This document shows, piece after piece, positions 36,936-50,800 of a DNA stretch of 64,000 bases. Below the pieces are notes generated by a model. That model did not search any database and was not told the DNA's origin. It worked only from the letters and a program-made list of their open reading frames with translations. The translations under genes were made by a program, and so were the position numbers. This DNA comes from Lichenostomus cassidix (lineage: Eukaryota > Chordata > Aves > Passeriformes > Meliphagidae), in contig CM039194.1 of NCBI GenBank assembly GCA_008360975.2, positions 7,984,426 through 8,048,425 of the forward strand, written 5' to 3'. Each line of letters starts with the position of its first letter. Within the stretch, counting starts at the first letter, position 1.

Positions 36936-39198
36936 GCACACCCATTTACCACTATCTCCCCTGCACACCCCATACATTCCTCTGCACATCACGCATCCAA
37001 CACTCTCCTTTACATCCCCTACACTGCCCCAGATGGGGCCCGGGTGGGGGGGTGAGACTCTCCATTCCAAGGACAGACTAGACACCTCTTGGGAGGGTCA
37101 CGGGTGGCTGGTGCTGCCTGGGGACAGGAGCAGGGTGTGGGTGGCCTCCCAAGAGCCCCTCCAGCCAGATTTTCCAGTGATGGTGTCCATGTACCACTGG
37201 TGAGCCCCAGCCCTGTCATCCCACAGTGCCAGCAGCTTGCATCTCCTCAGAGTCCATCAGTATGGGGAGAACACACTCATCACTGGCCTCCTGGAACCCC
37301 TCCGGTTTGGCAGTGAAGAACTCAGATGTTTCTTTAGAACACAGTTATTCTCGTTAATAAAGCCAAAAGCCTGAAGCAGGCTTGAGCAGAGTAAAGTGTG
37401 ACCCTGTGCACATCAGCTGCCCTGAACGCAGTGCTGGCCCCAGCCCAGGCCCTCTCCACTGGGCTCCCTGCACAAGGAACTGCTCTAGGACTACCTAAAA
37501 ATTCACAATATTTAAGTGTTCTGGTGGAGAAGCTGCTCCCAGGCTGGAAGAGCTCTGAGAGTGTTTCCTGGGGAGAAACAGAGGCAAAACAACTTGCAGA
37601 TAAGTTTCCTTAGAGTCAGGAGCAGTTTTCTGGGTTTTTCTGTATGTGTAGGGAAGATTTTTTTTTCCTCCCTAAAGTAACTAAAACAGCTTCTTTCAAA
37701 CATGAAAAAGGGAATAGAGGGAACTTTTCCAAAAAGCCTCTTTCCCTCAACCCCCCTCCTATGGCACAAGGACTTTTATCCTCAGAGAAATGGACAAGCT
37801 GAGATTTTTTGAGTCCCTGGGGCAGCCAGACAGTAACAAAAGCAAAGTTAAACAACTCCAAACAAAAGCAGCAGCAGAACGGGGGTGTGGTGGTGGAAAT
37901 AATGCCTGGCTAAGTAGGAAACTTTAATGATGATACATGGAAAAAGTTAAACAATTAGAACTTGAATCAGTCTGGCCCTGGTCCCACCTCATTTAGTTAA
38001 TAAATGCTGCGCTTCATCACGGCGGAGTTTACGCTTCTTTTTTTCTGAAGAAGAGACGAGGATCCCAGTGTTGGGCTGGTCAGAGTGGCTGTGTGGGCAG
38101 TAGGGAATTTTGGGGCCCCAGTGCTGCCCAGGCTCTCTGTACTCCTCAGTCTCGCAGTGGGGATCACTCCAAGGGGCTGAAGCCACCCAGCATCGATGCC
38201 CAGGGCAGAGGGGCTGGGGATGGCAGTGCTAAACCACACAAACACACCCAACACATGTGTGCATTCAAGGGGGAATAGAAAAACCACTAATTGCAGAGTC
38301 AGAAGCATGTTAATTATTTGAATATGTGCACTAATTAGACATGGAGTTACACAGACCCACACTATGGAAATCTTTCCTGCCACACGTGGATCCTCAGAAG
38401 TTTTGTCTTTTAAATATTTCAGGCACACAAAGACAACAATTTCCATACATGAACACTTGCCAAATAAAACCTTTTACGTTAAATATTGGAGGCACTTACC
38501 TCACATCCCTTCTGACTTTCCCACACACCAGTGATTCAAATCCCAGTCGACTACAAAAACCAGACCCATGGAGACTGAGCTACAGAAGCAAACATCCCTC
38601 TGCCCAGCTGCTAACCTGAGCCTGCCCTCAGCTCCCAATCCCCCACACTCCCACCACCCAGTGGGCTTCTGTGCTCCAAGGGTCAGCAATAACATCTCCT
38701 TGGGAAGCAGGCCTAGATCACTCCAGCAGTAACACCCCCAGCCCTGCAGAGCTGTGGATCCCAGTCTGGTGACAGCCTGGGCCATCAGGTGGGAGAAGGT
38801 TCCCTTGGAGTGTCCCTGTGGCTGGTTAAACATCACCAAAACCACTGATTCATTTGCCTTGTGCAGAGGCAGCAAAGCTCTGGACCATCACAGGATGAGC
38901 TGGGTCACACGGGTGAAGGGGAGCCAGGCACCCATGGGGTATCACACAACAGGCAGAGACACAGTGGCCTTGCCCATCTCCACACCTGATAGGATGTAAG
39001 TTAAAAAAACCACAACCAACTCCCTCCAAAACAGACCAAACCTCAAGCTGTCAATGAACTGTGAAAAGCACAATTCTCCAAGCTGCTTTTTGGAGTTTAT
39101 CCAGTGTCCTTCTCACCTGGATGCCAAGGGACCCCTACACGTATGGACCAGGCAAAGGCCAAGCTAAGTGACGTGAGACATAAAGCCCATAATACAGT

Positions 39199-39204
39199 TT
39201 TATT
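39199..39204 (-). terminator. PDLIM4: Candidate distal polyadenylation signal, PDLIM4
   Basis: The first canonical AATAAA on the minus strand downstream of the PDLIM4 stop, about 2.5 kb from it. A nearer ATTAAA variant lies at 41241-41236. Either or both could be used. Confidence 0.35.
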
Positions 39205-41692
39205 TTTTGTTTCATACAAACAGCACCCTCCCCACATTTTACAGAGTTTAACAGCATTATCTGGTGACACAGAAGGTGACACTCGCTTGTGGCACCTCCT
39301 GCAAGACTCACGACAGGAATGGGGAGGCCTGAAGCCAGGAATCCATGTGCCCTGGGATGGGGTTGTGTGAGGACGCTCCAAGCTTTGCAGGGGGGTTGAT
39401 TACTCCTAAGAAAGGTTATCACGAGATGCCACATGGAAATATTGCTTTGAGGGAACTTGGGATCAAATTAAAAGAACAGCTCCATGCCCAGCAATCCCAG
39501 TGCTGTACTGGTGTGGCAGCCAAGCAAGACCACCAAGCAGCCCACTCAGTTGGGTGTTCAAAATGAGGGCAATGAAGCAATTTAAGGACTTTCTAGTGTT
39601 CCCTGGGTCAGGACTGCAGACTTGTGGCATTGTGCAGGACATGGCCACCATGCACGTGGAGTCAAATGGGGACAAGAACCACAGGGAGTGACAAACAGCA
39701 CTGCTGGCAGCTCCAACCATTTGCCCGGAAAATGGGGAAAGGCACCTGTGTCATTCATGTTGTGAGTTTTCCATCATGCAGCTGAGCTGTATTCAATCCT
39801 GGATTGGGTGAAGCCTGAACTCCCAAGCTACAACCACCAGAGCTCAACCCAGCAATGTGTAAGAATAACAGAGGAATTCAGAATAAATGTTTCTGACTAG
39901 AGCAACCTAAGGAGCTCCAAGCAGAGCCCTGTAAGCCAGGGCAGTAATGCTTCCCACCTGATTACCATTAGAATCCTCATTTACACTTGTCCCACATATT
40001 CCGCTTCTGAAGGTCCAACTGACCAAGCAAGGCCATGCAAATACAAGAAAAACATGGCTCAGCGCTGTGATAAAAATTTCCACGTTTCTTGTACTTCAAT
40101 GATTAAAAGGTCCTGGTGGCAGAAGGAGGGGGAGGTGGATGTCCAGCTGCTAGCAGGAATGCACAGAGCCAGCATCCCTGTGGTACCCAGCTGGAGGAAG
40201 CCCTGGGCTGCTGGGAGGCAGCAGGGCACAGGGCAGGAGCTGCTGCAGTCCCTGTAAGGCAGTGCATGAAGAGGTCTAGATGGAGACCAGTAACACCCTA
40301 AAATCCCTTCTGGGGTGCAGAACCTGTAGGAAGAAATTTCCTGGGAAGCGCCTACTAGGATCATACTCCCAACTCTCTTCCAGTCCCAATCTTCCCCCTT
40401 ACGGAGAGCCAAGATGGGAAGGAGTGCTTTGCCCATCACCCCATTTCTTATTTTCCTTTTCCATGGAAGGAAAGCAAACACAGGCATTTCTTTTTCTCCC
40501 CCACATCCTCCCTCTCCCCAAGTAAGGAGAAAGAGGAGGGAGGCTGTACCAAAGACACAGCTCCCATCACCTTGCCTGGCAGCACCCAGCAGCTGAGCGA
40601 CTCTCTCCTTCCTCCAAGCACTAACATGAAAAACCCCACATTTCTCTAACAAAGCAACATCTCAAGATCCACAAAATCTTCTCCCTGTGGATGATGGACC
40701 TGGCTGAAAGCACAGTCTTGGGAGATGGGTATAAATCCAATCCTGCTGCCGCAGGGCTTGGGGCTCACCTCAGCTCCAGTTATTCCTTAAGTGCCTGGAG
40801 GGACTTTATCACCCCGTCCCTGCTGGGAAGCAGACCCAGATAGCAGCAATCTGAGGATCTAGAAATAAAAGACTTCAAAATTATAGCAAAACCTGGGCAA
40901 TAGTTACAATGGCCAAAGCAAAGGCATCTGTGGGCAGAAGTGTGGGAGGTGGGGATAATCAAAGGGTGCTCCAGACTATTGCAGTATCCTTTCAAGGTGT
41001 GCTTGAGTGATTAGATGACAGAACAACTGAATTAGGAGTAAAGAAGGAAGAAAACATCCTCATTACACACTCAGTGATCTCTCGGGGAACTCAAATCAGC
41101 CTGTATCAGCCTCAAACTGCACTGCCCTGCTCCAGGGTGTTTCACTATAATTACTGCTTTAAAAGACCACCCTTCCTTGGCACATCTGAGCCAGGGATCC
41201 ACTGGTATCATGTCCTGACTCCCAGGGGGTTGGTTTTTAATCACTAGGGCAGCCACAGGACAGGAGAATAGGGTCAGGACATAGGAGTCAGCCTCTTTTG
41301 TTAAAGTGCCTTATTTTCTTCGAGCTTTTAAAACATTTTCCTTGTTTTTTCAATAGAGGGAGGGCACAAAAAAAAAGAAAAAAAAAGGAATACTAGTTTT
41401 ATATGAAACAGAGTAGAGAATTAATCAATATTTACACAGATCTTGGATAAGGTAATGGCACAGACTAATAACCCAAAACAGCAACCCAAAAAGCAGAGTG
41501 TCAAAAAGAAGGGAAAAACCTGTTCAAATGCTTTCAACACCATCCCCCGGAGATCCCAAGTGTAAACGGTTTTATCTAGGAAAAGGCATTTTAACTTGGG
41601 CTTTGGTAATCGGGGTTGATTACAGCCGCGCTGCTCACAGCCGGCGGGAGGACGTGGGTGGGCGTGCGACCTCTGCAGAGCACAGCCCGGGC
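39205..41692 (-). other. PDLIM4: PDLIM4 3' UTR or downstream flank
   Basis: Sequence after the PDLIM4 stop codon on the minus strand. Its upper part is 3' UTR; how much of the lower part is transcribed depends on which polyadenylation signal is used. It holds A-rich stretches around 41368-41390 and no CR1 copy or recognisable reading frame. Confidence 0.5.
41236..41241 (-). terminator. PDLIM4: Candidate proximal polyadenylation signal (ATTAAA), PDLIM4
   Basis: The second most common hexamer, about 450 bases after the PDLIM4 stop on the minus strand. It would give a compact 3' UTR. No independent support is visible. Confidence 0.35.
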
Positions 41693-41897
41693 TTAGACGA
41701 GTTCAACTTTGGCGTTTGGATAAACAGCCACCACGTCATATCCCTCGGGGGGCTTAACCCTCTCCTTGGCGTGCGTCTCGCAGTACAGCTGCTCCTCGAT
41801 GAAGAAATAGCCTCTCTGCTTCAGGTTGAGGCCGCAGTCGTCGCACATGAAGCACTCGGGGTGGTAGAGTTTGTCCCGAGCCTTGACGATGGTGCCC
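41693..41897 (-). CDS. PDLIM4: PDLIM4 last exon (second half of LIM, C-terminus)
   Basis: 205 bp coding: [20 protein letters not shown], then [20 protein letters not shown] and [20 protein letters not shown], ending NAKVELV and TAA (41695-41693). It supplies zinc ligands 3-8 of the LIM domain. The acceptor is TCTCCCAG, completing a valine codon from the previous exon. Confidence 0.97.
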
Positions 41898-44800
41898 CTG
41901 GGAGAGATGGGGAAAGCTCAAGTGAGGTGGAGAAACAGCAAGCATGAAGAGCTTTTCCTGCTGCCTCAAGGGAAACGGAGTCAGTGCAGGAAAGCGGCAC
42001 GCAGGGACATGTAGGGGTGTTATCAGGGTTTCTCATCCCAACATCTCAGCCCACCCAAAGCTGCTACCTCACTCCAGGTGTGGCTTCACTGAGTTTCTGC
42101 AGGAAGGGATGCTCCACACCTGGCAGCACCGCTCCACAGCTCAATGCAAAGCAGAGCCTCAAATATCTACACTCAGCCTGGATCTGAAAATCAAGAGCCA
42201 GCATCCTACAAGGACTGGGGTTGTGCACTCACACGATCTAGCATTTGTGGAGCAAAGACCCTCAGCTCACAGCACCAGCAACAACATGGTTACAGACATC
42301 TGCACAGCTCACACTCAGCCAGCAAATCTGGCTTGAGCAGGACATAAATTACAACAGAACGTAAGTTACAATAGGTCATAAATTACAACAGAATAAAGCA
42401 GAAGAACACCTATACTTTCTGAAATAAACAGCCATCTGTCAGAGAGTAACTCTCCAACAAACAAACAAAACTAAGCCACAGCTCTCTCCTTCTCAACACA
42501 CAAGGCATTTCTCTCCCCACCAGCCCTGTAAGGCAGAGGAGTGCTGGTGCCATGGTGCTATTCATAGTCCCTGGGCAGCTACTATGATAAGCAGGGTACA
42601 AACTATCCCATTAATCATCCCTGTTCTGCTGCGAGATTCCCTTAAAAGGGGCAATCCAAACTATTGCACAGGTTTAGATATGGTCAGAAAAAAACAGAAA
42701 GGGATTCATGGTACTCTGCTATAAATTCTAACCCATGCGCCTGGCAGGACCCAATCCAGCCATGTCCCGATGTCACCAGGGGCTCCGGTGAGGCACAATA
42801 CTTACACAATCCCATTCCCACAGCGGGTGCACTCGGGAAGCATCTGCAGCCCAGACATGGGACTGCCAAGCTTTGGCACCGGGGGCTTGATGTTTCGGGG
42901 GTTGCTCAGTCTGTCAAGTTTGTCACCTGCCAAGAATTATAAAGATACAGATTGAAAACTCAGCCTCTCAGGGCTGGTTTTTTTTTCCTCTTTTTCTTCC
43001 CCTTTTTTCTTTTTATTTTCCCTGAAGGAGTCTGGTGAGTCTCTGCCTGTCACAACAGAATCTGCAACTTCTTGGAAGTTCCAGGACAGCACCAGCTCAA
43101 TACATGGACCTTGTCAAAGTGCAAAGCAGCTGTGATCTAAAGATGTGAGGTTAATTTGGCTGTAATACTACTTAGTCAGCTAAGAATAATAAATAGTGAA
43201 GAGCTCAGAAAATCTCAAAAAAAAAAAAAAAAAAGAGAGATTCCATCACACCAACATTTCAGGCACACTTGGTAGATCCCCCATCCATCAAGGAGATGGA
43301 GATAAAAGCCTTTCAGAGAATGAGGCAAATTGAACCAAACAATAATAGAATCACATGCACTTTTCTTCCTAGAGCACGCATTTAAGCTCAAATAATCTAA
43401 ACCAAAATATTGTGAAAGGAGATAAGGTCTTCTGAGGCACCAGGCCTCCTTTCATGAAGGTCCAACAACAGGAAAGGAAGCACTGAAGATTTCGTGCATA
43501 TGAACAATATCATGGCAGTGTTTTCAGTGTTGCTGCCCCTACTCCCTACAGACCATCTACCATGTGCACTCAGATTCTGGACAACACCAACATGCTTGTT
43601 GCCAACCTGGGACACTTAAAAGCTTCCAGTATTGACTGCATGGTTTTCCACAACTGTCAGCTGACTGGTCTGTTTGGCATTTATTGATTTGTGATTCCTC
43701 CATGATGGCCTAAGATCATAGGAAGGAAAAGTTCCCAAGGAAGGACCATTTGGCTCACAGTTTGGTAAAGCAGCAGAGGAGGTCTTGGATGAACAAGCCA
43801 TTCTCCAGAGTTCTTACCTCCCTGAGGTACACAGGTACCTCCCAGCCACACTCCCTGAGCTTCCAAGGTGTTTCAATCCGGGGTCCATCATAAACATGTC
43901 CTTCAAGCCCTGATGCTCAGAAGGTCTCAGTAGGGCAAAAGCACTTTCTGACCCAGGTGTCTGCACATACTCCGTGCCAGTGTGACAAGTTCAGAGCAAA
44001 ATCCAGTGCAAGTACCTCCCACAGCTCTAAGAACATCTCTGCCTTTCCTGAAGGGAACTTTTAGCACCTGGAGCCAGCGCATCATCACTGCTGGTTGCTA
44101 ACTGACACCATGCTGGGTCACACAATACATTTTGTAGGGCATTGCTTGGAAAAGCTTCCTTCCATGGAGAGACCCCTGCTCCCCCATCCAGCATGTCTCA
44201 GGAGTGCCTACTGTCCTGGGCCCAGCTGGGAAGGAGGGTGTACACCTGACTCATCCCTGTGGTGCACAGGCACCTTCACACCACAGCCCCCCTCTGACAC
44301 AGAGGCCAATGCTGCCAGCAGTTCCTGCCAAGTGGGTAAAACCAAAAGGAGCAACTTCCCACCAGACCCCACTTCCCCAAGATACAATACAGTGCTTAGA
44401 GCTTTGACACATGCAGGAGTGTCTGCCCAAGAGCAGAACTATTCCACCCCAGGAGTCCCCCCAGTGCTCGGCTGGCTCCAGCCAAGCCCCTTGTCAAATC
44501 CTTCCGCTGCCTTGCTGGGAATAAACTGAAACAACTGCTCAAGCTGCTGGCTTCCCCCAGCATGAGACACAGCGTGCTTGGACTAGACACACTCATCTGC
44601 CAACATTTAACAGTTAAGCTGTCACTGTCTCTCATGCAGAGCACTTGGATAAGCTGCTTAAAAAAGGAAAGAAGGGGAAAAAAAAAAGGGATTTTACAGC
44701 AAAATGAACCCTGCAGAGAAGGCTGCTTCCCATCTTCCCAAACTGTGGATCATTTCCTTCTATTTACCAGCCCCTTCTCATTCTGATTTACGGTCTTCAG

Positions 44801-47800
44801 CAGGGCAGAAAAATGCTTTAACTCCACAATCTCAACCATGCCACCCCCATTATGGCTGCAGTGTTCCTTCCTGGGCTGTGGGTGCCCATGGAGGTGGGCA
44901 CTGCCACTCCTCCAGCCTCCACCTCAGCACAAAGCAGTGCTCCCTAGGAGTGTGGGAGAGGGCTATATATGCTTCCAGTAGAAACACATTCCATATAAAA
45001 CAGGTTGTTGTCCAAGACACTCAGCTCCTCAGGAGAGGAGAGCTTGACTTTAAAAGGACAATACAGAGCAGGCTCAGGTCAAAATGTATAATTTTAGGCT
45101 TAAGTAAAAAGGAGCACGGGTGGCAGCTGTAAAACAAACCCAGCAGGAACACTTGTGGGGATTGAAAATGTGCTGGAACATCACAGAACTTCATGCCAGC
45201 AGAGATGCTTTTCACTTAATTTCTCATCCCTTGTGAAATAAACAGCGTCAGAACAACCAAGGCATGAGTGAGGCTGTGCCTGCAGGCAGTCACACATCCC
45301 CTCCACACCACTGAGAGGGAGGGTGGTAGAGCCTGGGAGGTGACAGTGACTGCTGCAGCCTGTCCCATGCTGGCTGGCACCTGACAGCAGCCTCTCAGGC
45401 TCCAGTTGATCACACTTTCTTGTTGCACTGGTGATGGGCAAGTGCCAGAGAGTGCTGGGATGAGCACACATCCAGGACTGGCTGCACTGTCCCAGGATGT
45501 GGGGACTGTCCTGGCACCTCTTTGTTCCCCATTTCACCACTCCACAGCCTTTTCTTTCTCCCTTCCTCCCAGCACTGGATTTCTGCCAGCCCGGAGTTGA
45601 GGGATGCAGGCAGAGGCAGGAACAAACCAGCAAAGCTTCAATTTTGTTCCCTTTTTCTGGCACAGAGAAGGGAGAAGGCAGCAGCGTTACTAATTGGAAT
45701 TAACACAGTCAATTCCCATTTGCTTCTTCCTAACCAGAAGACTGGGGGAGCAGCAGATTTGTTCTTGCTCTTGGTGAAGGACTTAAAGGTCCAACTGGGG
45801 CCTGTATTTAACATCAGTTTTTCTGCCAGTCCAGGGGCTGTAATACTAACATGAAATATAATAATACACCCACTGCTTCCAAGGTTGATCCTATCCCTTG
45901 CTTTGCAGCTATGGCTCAGTCCCACTGAGAAAACCAATACTGATGGAATTCCATGATGATCAGAAGTTACCTGCAATTGTGCTTCTTGTGAAGCAAGAAC
46001 CAACATCCTCCTAGTTAAAGAACAGGCTTCTCCAACACTTTGGCTACACAGAAACTGAAGTGCAACAGCCCAACTCGCTACCTCTCATGGCTTCATAATG
46101 AGATTTACAGCAGTTGGTATTTTCCCATAAAATATACGTTCCTGGATTCACATGACTGGAATATGGGGCCCTCGGAAGGAAGTAGAAAGAGGAGTCTTGC
46201 CCTAATGATTATAAAGCAAAGCCTAAAAATTTGAATATAAAAGCCCCAATGGACTTAAGGTTGAAAGGCAAATAAAAGGAAGCTAAAACGTATAGATTTG
46301 GGATCTTATTATTTAATGTGTTAACGACATGGGCAGGAAGCTGTGACAGACCTGAGAAGTGAGCCAAGAGCTCCTGATCTCTATCCCTGCCTTGCTGAGG
46401 AGCATCCCACATCCTTATGCAAATGCCATTTACTTAACCAGACCAGGTTCTCTGACAGTGATCTTCCACAACCGCTTAAGGCCATCACGTTTCATAAACC
46501 ATCTCAGAAAAACAGCTGCCGCACTGGTTACAAATCCAGCTTTCACACGGTCCTCACGTCAGCCACAAAATTTGGTAAGCTGGAGTATGTGAAGGCCTGA
46601 TTTGAAACCTGCCACCCTGGTGGTCTCCTCACAGTAGAGTGCTTGGGTGCCAACCTCCTTACCATTCTCACCAGCCTCCAACATGCCCTGTAAGTATCGG
46701 AAGGATCCAGACTGCTTAGGCTCTGAAACAGGCTTTTCATAATCCTGAAGCATCTTGTAGACATCTGACTCCACATCAATCCCATTTCTGTTCCGTGGGA
46801 GAGACTTCATGGGGTCAATGCTGGTGTAAAGCAAAGAAAGAAAGGCTCAAGTCAAACAGAAAGAGCTACTGTCAGCTCATCATGGAGGTATTGAAATCTC
46901 CACATTCCCACAGATTCAATTAAGCACCTCTGTTCCCATGTGTTTCCCTGCCTGGAGGTATGTCTGGCCTGAGAACAGCCGCTGAACCAAGGAGGTTAAA
47001 CTTGTTCCTTGTTGGGCTCCAATTGAGCAACACAGCAAGGGCTGGCCCAGTTACCAGATGCCTTCAGGAAAGAGGGCACCTGCTTGCAAACACTCTAAAT
47101 TGCTTTGCCACCCATGGAATTTATTGAAAAAATGGGAAAAACATGCATTTCATTAACTATGTAGGGCCAGGGCATGCACTCACCCCTTGTTAGGGCATCT
47201 GGAAAGCGTGTGCCAGGCAGGGCAGCACAACCCCTCACCATCTGCAAGTGCCTCTTGTGAAGCTGGTGCTGCTGTAGGTGCATCACAAACACAGCCCACA
47301 GCTTAACTGAGAAAACCAGCTCACCAGGGAGGGGGACACAGGGGCTGCCCTGTAACCTCCTACCCCTCCAGCCTTCAGCCTGGAGCTGCTCCTGGTCTCT
47401 GTGAGGAGCATTCAGGATGCACAGACAACAAATAGCAATTTAAACCATTATTCCAGTTCAGTACATCAAACCATGAAAAGCATAGTCTGGAATCAAAAAT
47501 ATTTCAGGTACAAGTTTAAATCTCCTGCTGAGAAGAGCTGAATCCAAGTGCTGCTGTATTCCAGAGGCCCCAGTGCACAGGGGAAGGGGCTCCTTTTCCT
47601 TTTTACAGAGAAGGTCATCAAGGTCATTACAAAATCAATAAAAATAGCAAGAGTCCTGAACTCCATCAGCTTCACATACTTTAGCCATCATCTGGCTCAT
47701 TTTCTCCACAGTATTATATTCATGTCTGCTTAAACAAATAAACAAAAGAAATAACATTCGCTTTCAAAGAAAGAAAGAAAGAGAAAAAAAAAAACTCCAG

Positions 47801-50800
47801 ACAAAAGTCACTTTCTTTGAAAGGCCAGAGCTCCATATTCTGGTGGTGACTCCCCAGCAGCTCTGGCCCCTGTGGGAGGTGAGGGCCAGCCTGGGTGGTG
47901 GTGCTGAGCCATGGACCCATCCCGTAACTCCTGGCCAGTCCAAACCCTGCATGTGCTCTCCAAGTGCCTGTCTACCCTGCTACAGCTCACTCCAACATCA
48001 ATTCACACATTTTCAATGGAAAAGGGCAAGTTTTGGCCAGCCCAGCCTCATCAAACACCAGTTAAAAGAGAATGCACTCCTATCCCAATTCTACTCAACG
48101 ACCCAAGTGAATGTCCTGGCTTTTGGCTCAGTCGCAGATAACACCAGATTTTGTTCTCTGTATTTTTTGTGCAGTTCTCCTCTTTCCAGCTTTGTTAACT
48201 TTCCCGGAGCAGCACAGGGAATAAGCTGGCTCACAGCATCACTGAACTACAGATTCAGACACAGAGTTCCCGATCTGAAAAGAAACTCTCTTTGCATGTG
48301 ATACACACATTACTTTGTTGCAGGATATTTTGCCAGTTTGGAGGAACATAAATCAAGATCCGCATAAGCCATGTGAAAGCATCCCAGCCCACAACCTGGC
48401 CTGTCTCAAAGTCTGAGTTATCCACCCAAACCATTCTTGGCTACACAAAAGCCTTTTCTTTCCTAGGAGCATTATTTATTCCTCAGCCTCCCGGACAGCT
48501 GCACTGAGCGGATCTTACACTTATAAACATCCCAGTTACTGGAGTTCATATTTTCAGCCAGTATCTCCAGCTTCCACAGCAAGTATTTGCTCCTGGGTCT
48601 GTGGCAAGGTGATTCCCCATTCCTAGGAGGGCAGCACCCTCCATCCTGCCTTGGATAGAAGCTTTGAAAAAACAGTACATTATTGTCTGTGACACTCACA
48701 GAGCCATGGAATTGTTTCGGTTAGAAAAGCCCTCTAAGATCATCAAGCCAAACCATTTCCCCAAGCACTGCCAAGGCCACCACTAAACCATGTCCCCAAG
48801 AGCAACATCCACATGTCTGCTAATTCCCTCCAAGAATGGTGGCTCCACCATTGCCCTGGGCAGTCTGTGCCACAGCTTGACAACCTTTTTTGGTGAAGAA
48901 AGTTTCCCTAATATCTGATTTAAACCTCTCCTCCTCTTGTCTTCCCTGGCATTAATGCCAGCTGGGGGACTGTACCCAGGGGCCACTAATCTACCCACTC
49001 ATATCAGCAACAGAAGGATCTTACAGAGATCTGGAGAACCAGCATCTTCATTGAGTTGCATACCTGAGCATTGCTTCAGCATTACAAGCTTCAATTCAAT
49101 GTTGCAGTTGCTATCTACAGAGATGTGACCATTTTGTTCAGAAATTTGTGTCTCCAAACCCTTTTTTTTCCCTCTGTTTTGTTTATTTGGTTAGTTTCTT
49201 TTTTGTCCTCCCACTTACACTTGACCAAAGGAGCAGGGGTCCAGCCCAGCATCTTGATGGACTTGGCAGAGTAAGGTCAATGGTTGGACTGGATGATCTG
49301 GGAGGTTTTTCCAACTGGAATGAGTCTAAGATTCCATGGTCTCTGGAGCTCTGGGAGCACCACATCCTCTGTGCACTCCCTGAATCTGAGTTTGCAGGAG
49401 CAGCAGCAGATGGAGAGCACAAGCCCTTCCCTGGTCCTACCTGTGGGCAGGAGAGATGTGGAGTCCACTCAGCTGGCCTGGAAGCGCCGACTCTGAGCTG
49501 TTGTTAGCATAGAGCCGGGTTGGTTGGTGATGCTGCACATTCAGCATCTGCTTGCTGTCCATGGGGCTGCCCCCAGATCCATGGGGCATTGATCTCCTGC
49601 TCTGGGCAGGGCCATTGTCCTGGAGGAGAAAGAATGCAGAAAAACCTGAGATTTATAGTGTGTGATGTACATGGAAGGGCTGTGTTGGGACATGCAGTTT
49701 GCAGTAATAACATTTTATGTGTGCTGTGGAAAATAGGGATGTGCAGCAGGAAAAGGAAAACTCAGGCTTGACCTGAAGTTAACTCGGGCTGAATTTACAC
49801 AGCTCCCCTTGGACCCCTACCAAATGAACTTGCTGTTTCTCTATGGTGAGCCACTGCCAAATATTTTGTCTTTATTCTCCTGTAAAAGTGTATTTGCTGT
49901 TTCTTTAAAAGAAAGCCTGTGAGTCTGCTTCTCATTCCGCGTTCCATCACTCTGAGGGCACTTGCTGTGCTCCTGACTTCAGGGCCATCACTCCCATTTA
50001 CATCAGCAAAACAGGATAAACCCACACTAGGCAGCTCCACGTGCAAGTTGGGCAACACCTGAGGCCAAGGGACCAGCCCCAGGATTTTCTCTTGCAGCTA
50101 CTCTTGTGCACACAGATCCATGTTCATTTAGGGAGGCTTTTTCCCCAAATAAGATCAGTCATGTACAGTGTGAGAAACACATCAGTCAAGGGTTTAGCTT
50201 GGTATTCATATTTCTGTTTGCTTTTTAAGTCCCAAGGTAAACTGTGGAAATCTTTTTGTCATATGACCTCAAGTCAGGAACTCAGATGCCGTTAAACCAC
50301 AAATTTTCCACATTATTTTACCAATGTCAAACATTACCTGTTATTCCACACACAGGGAATTCCACATATATGGGTGTGCATGGGGCTATTAGTCAGCCCC
50401 ATCCACACCCATTAACCAAGCAGTACCTACTTCTAATGTCACCTGAGTCAGGCTTTACCTGCAAAAACTCATTTTAGGGAGAGCAGCTAATTCCAGCAAT
50501 TGGGAAAAGCAGCAGGAAGCTGGACACAGCCCATGGACACACGTTGGCTGCTATTTCCAGCCATGTGAGTCACAAACATGCCTGGACTGATGGAAGACAT
50601 AGATGCTGTATAAGAGGCTGGAATCTATTTAATCTGGTTTAATTTGTTCTAGGGCAGCTCCCCAGCAGAGCTCCCTTCCACCAGCTTTTCAGTGGACTGA
50701 AGCTGATGAAAAACCAAGCAGAGAAAGAAAGCACCATCCTGTGAACAAATAAGAAAGTGCATACTGTGGGGCTCTGATACAAAGCTTACTTTTGACTAAA

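Larger units (their letters stand above)
33001..39180. other. Intergenic: upstream of SLC22A4
   Basis: Between the SLC22A4 promoter and the farthest proposed PDLIM4 3' end. It holds one CR1 copy (34690-35072), a short CAG-type tract (about 34015-34045) and a 49-bp minisatellite (36670-36935). Open reading frames up to about 170 codons occur here but show no recognisable domain or splice context. In human this interval also lacks a protein-coding gene. Confidence 0.65.
42927..49440 (-). other. PDLIM4: PDLIM4 introns between the linker and LIM exons
   Basis: Introns of about 3.7 kb (42927-46662) and 2.6 kb (46821-49440), with the exon 46663-46820 between them. An 18-base A-run (43217-43234) and two CR1 fragments (48698-48950 and 49235-49340) are present. 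No other gene or RNA is recognised. Confidence 0.75.

Noticed and set aside
33001..41235. A possible extra gene between SLC22A4 and PDLIM4
   Set aside because: No chain of phase-compatible exons could be assembled, and the human counterpart of this interval has no protein-coding gene.
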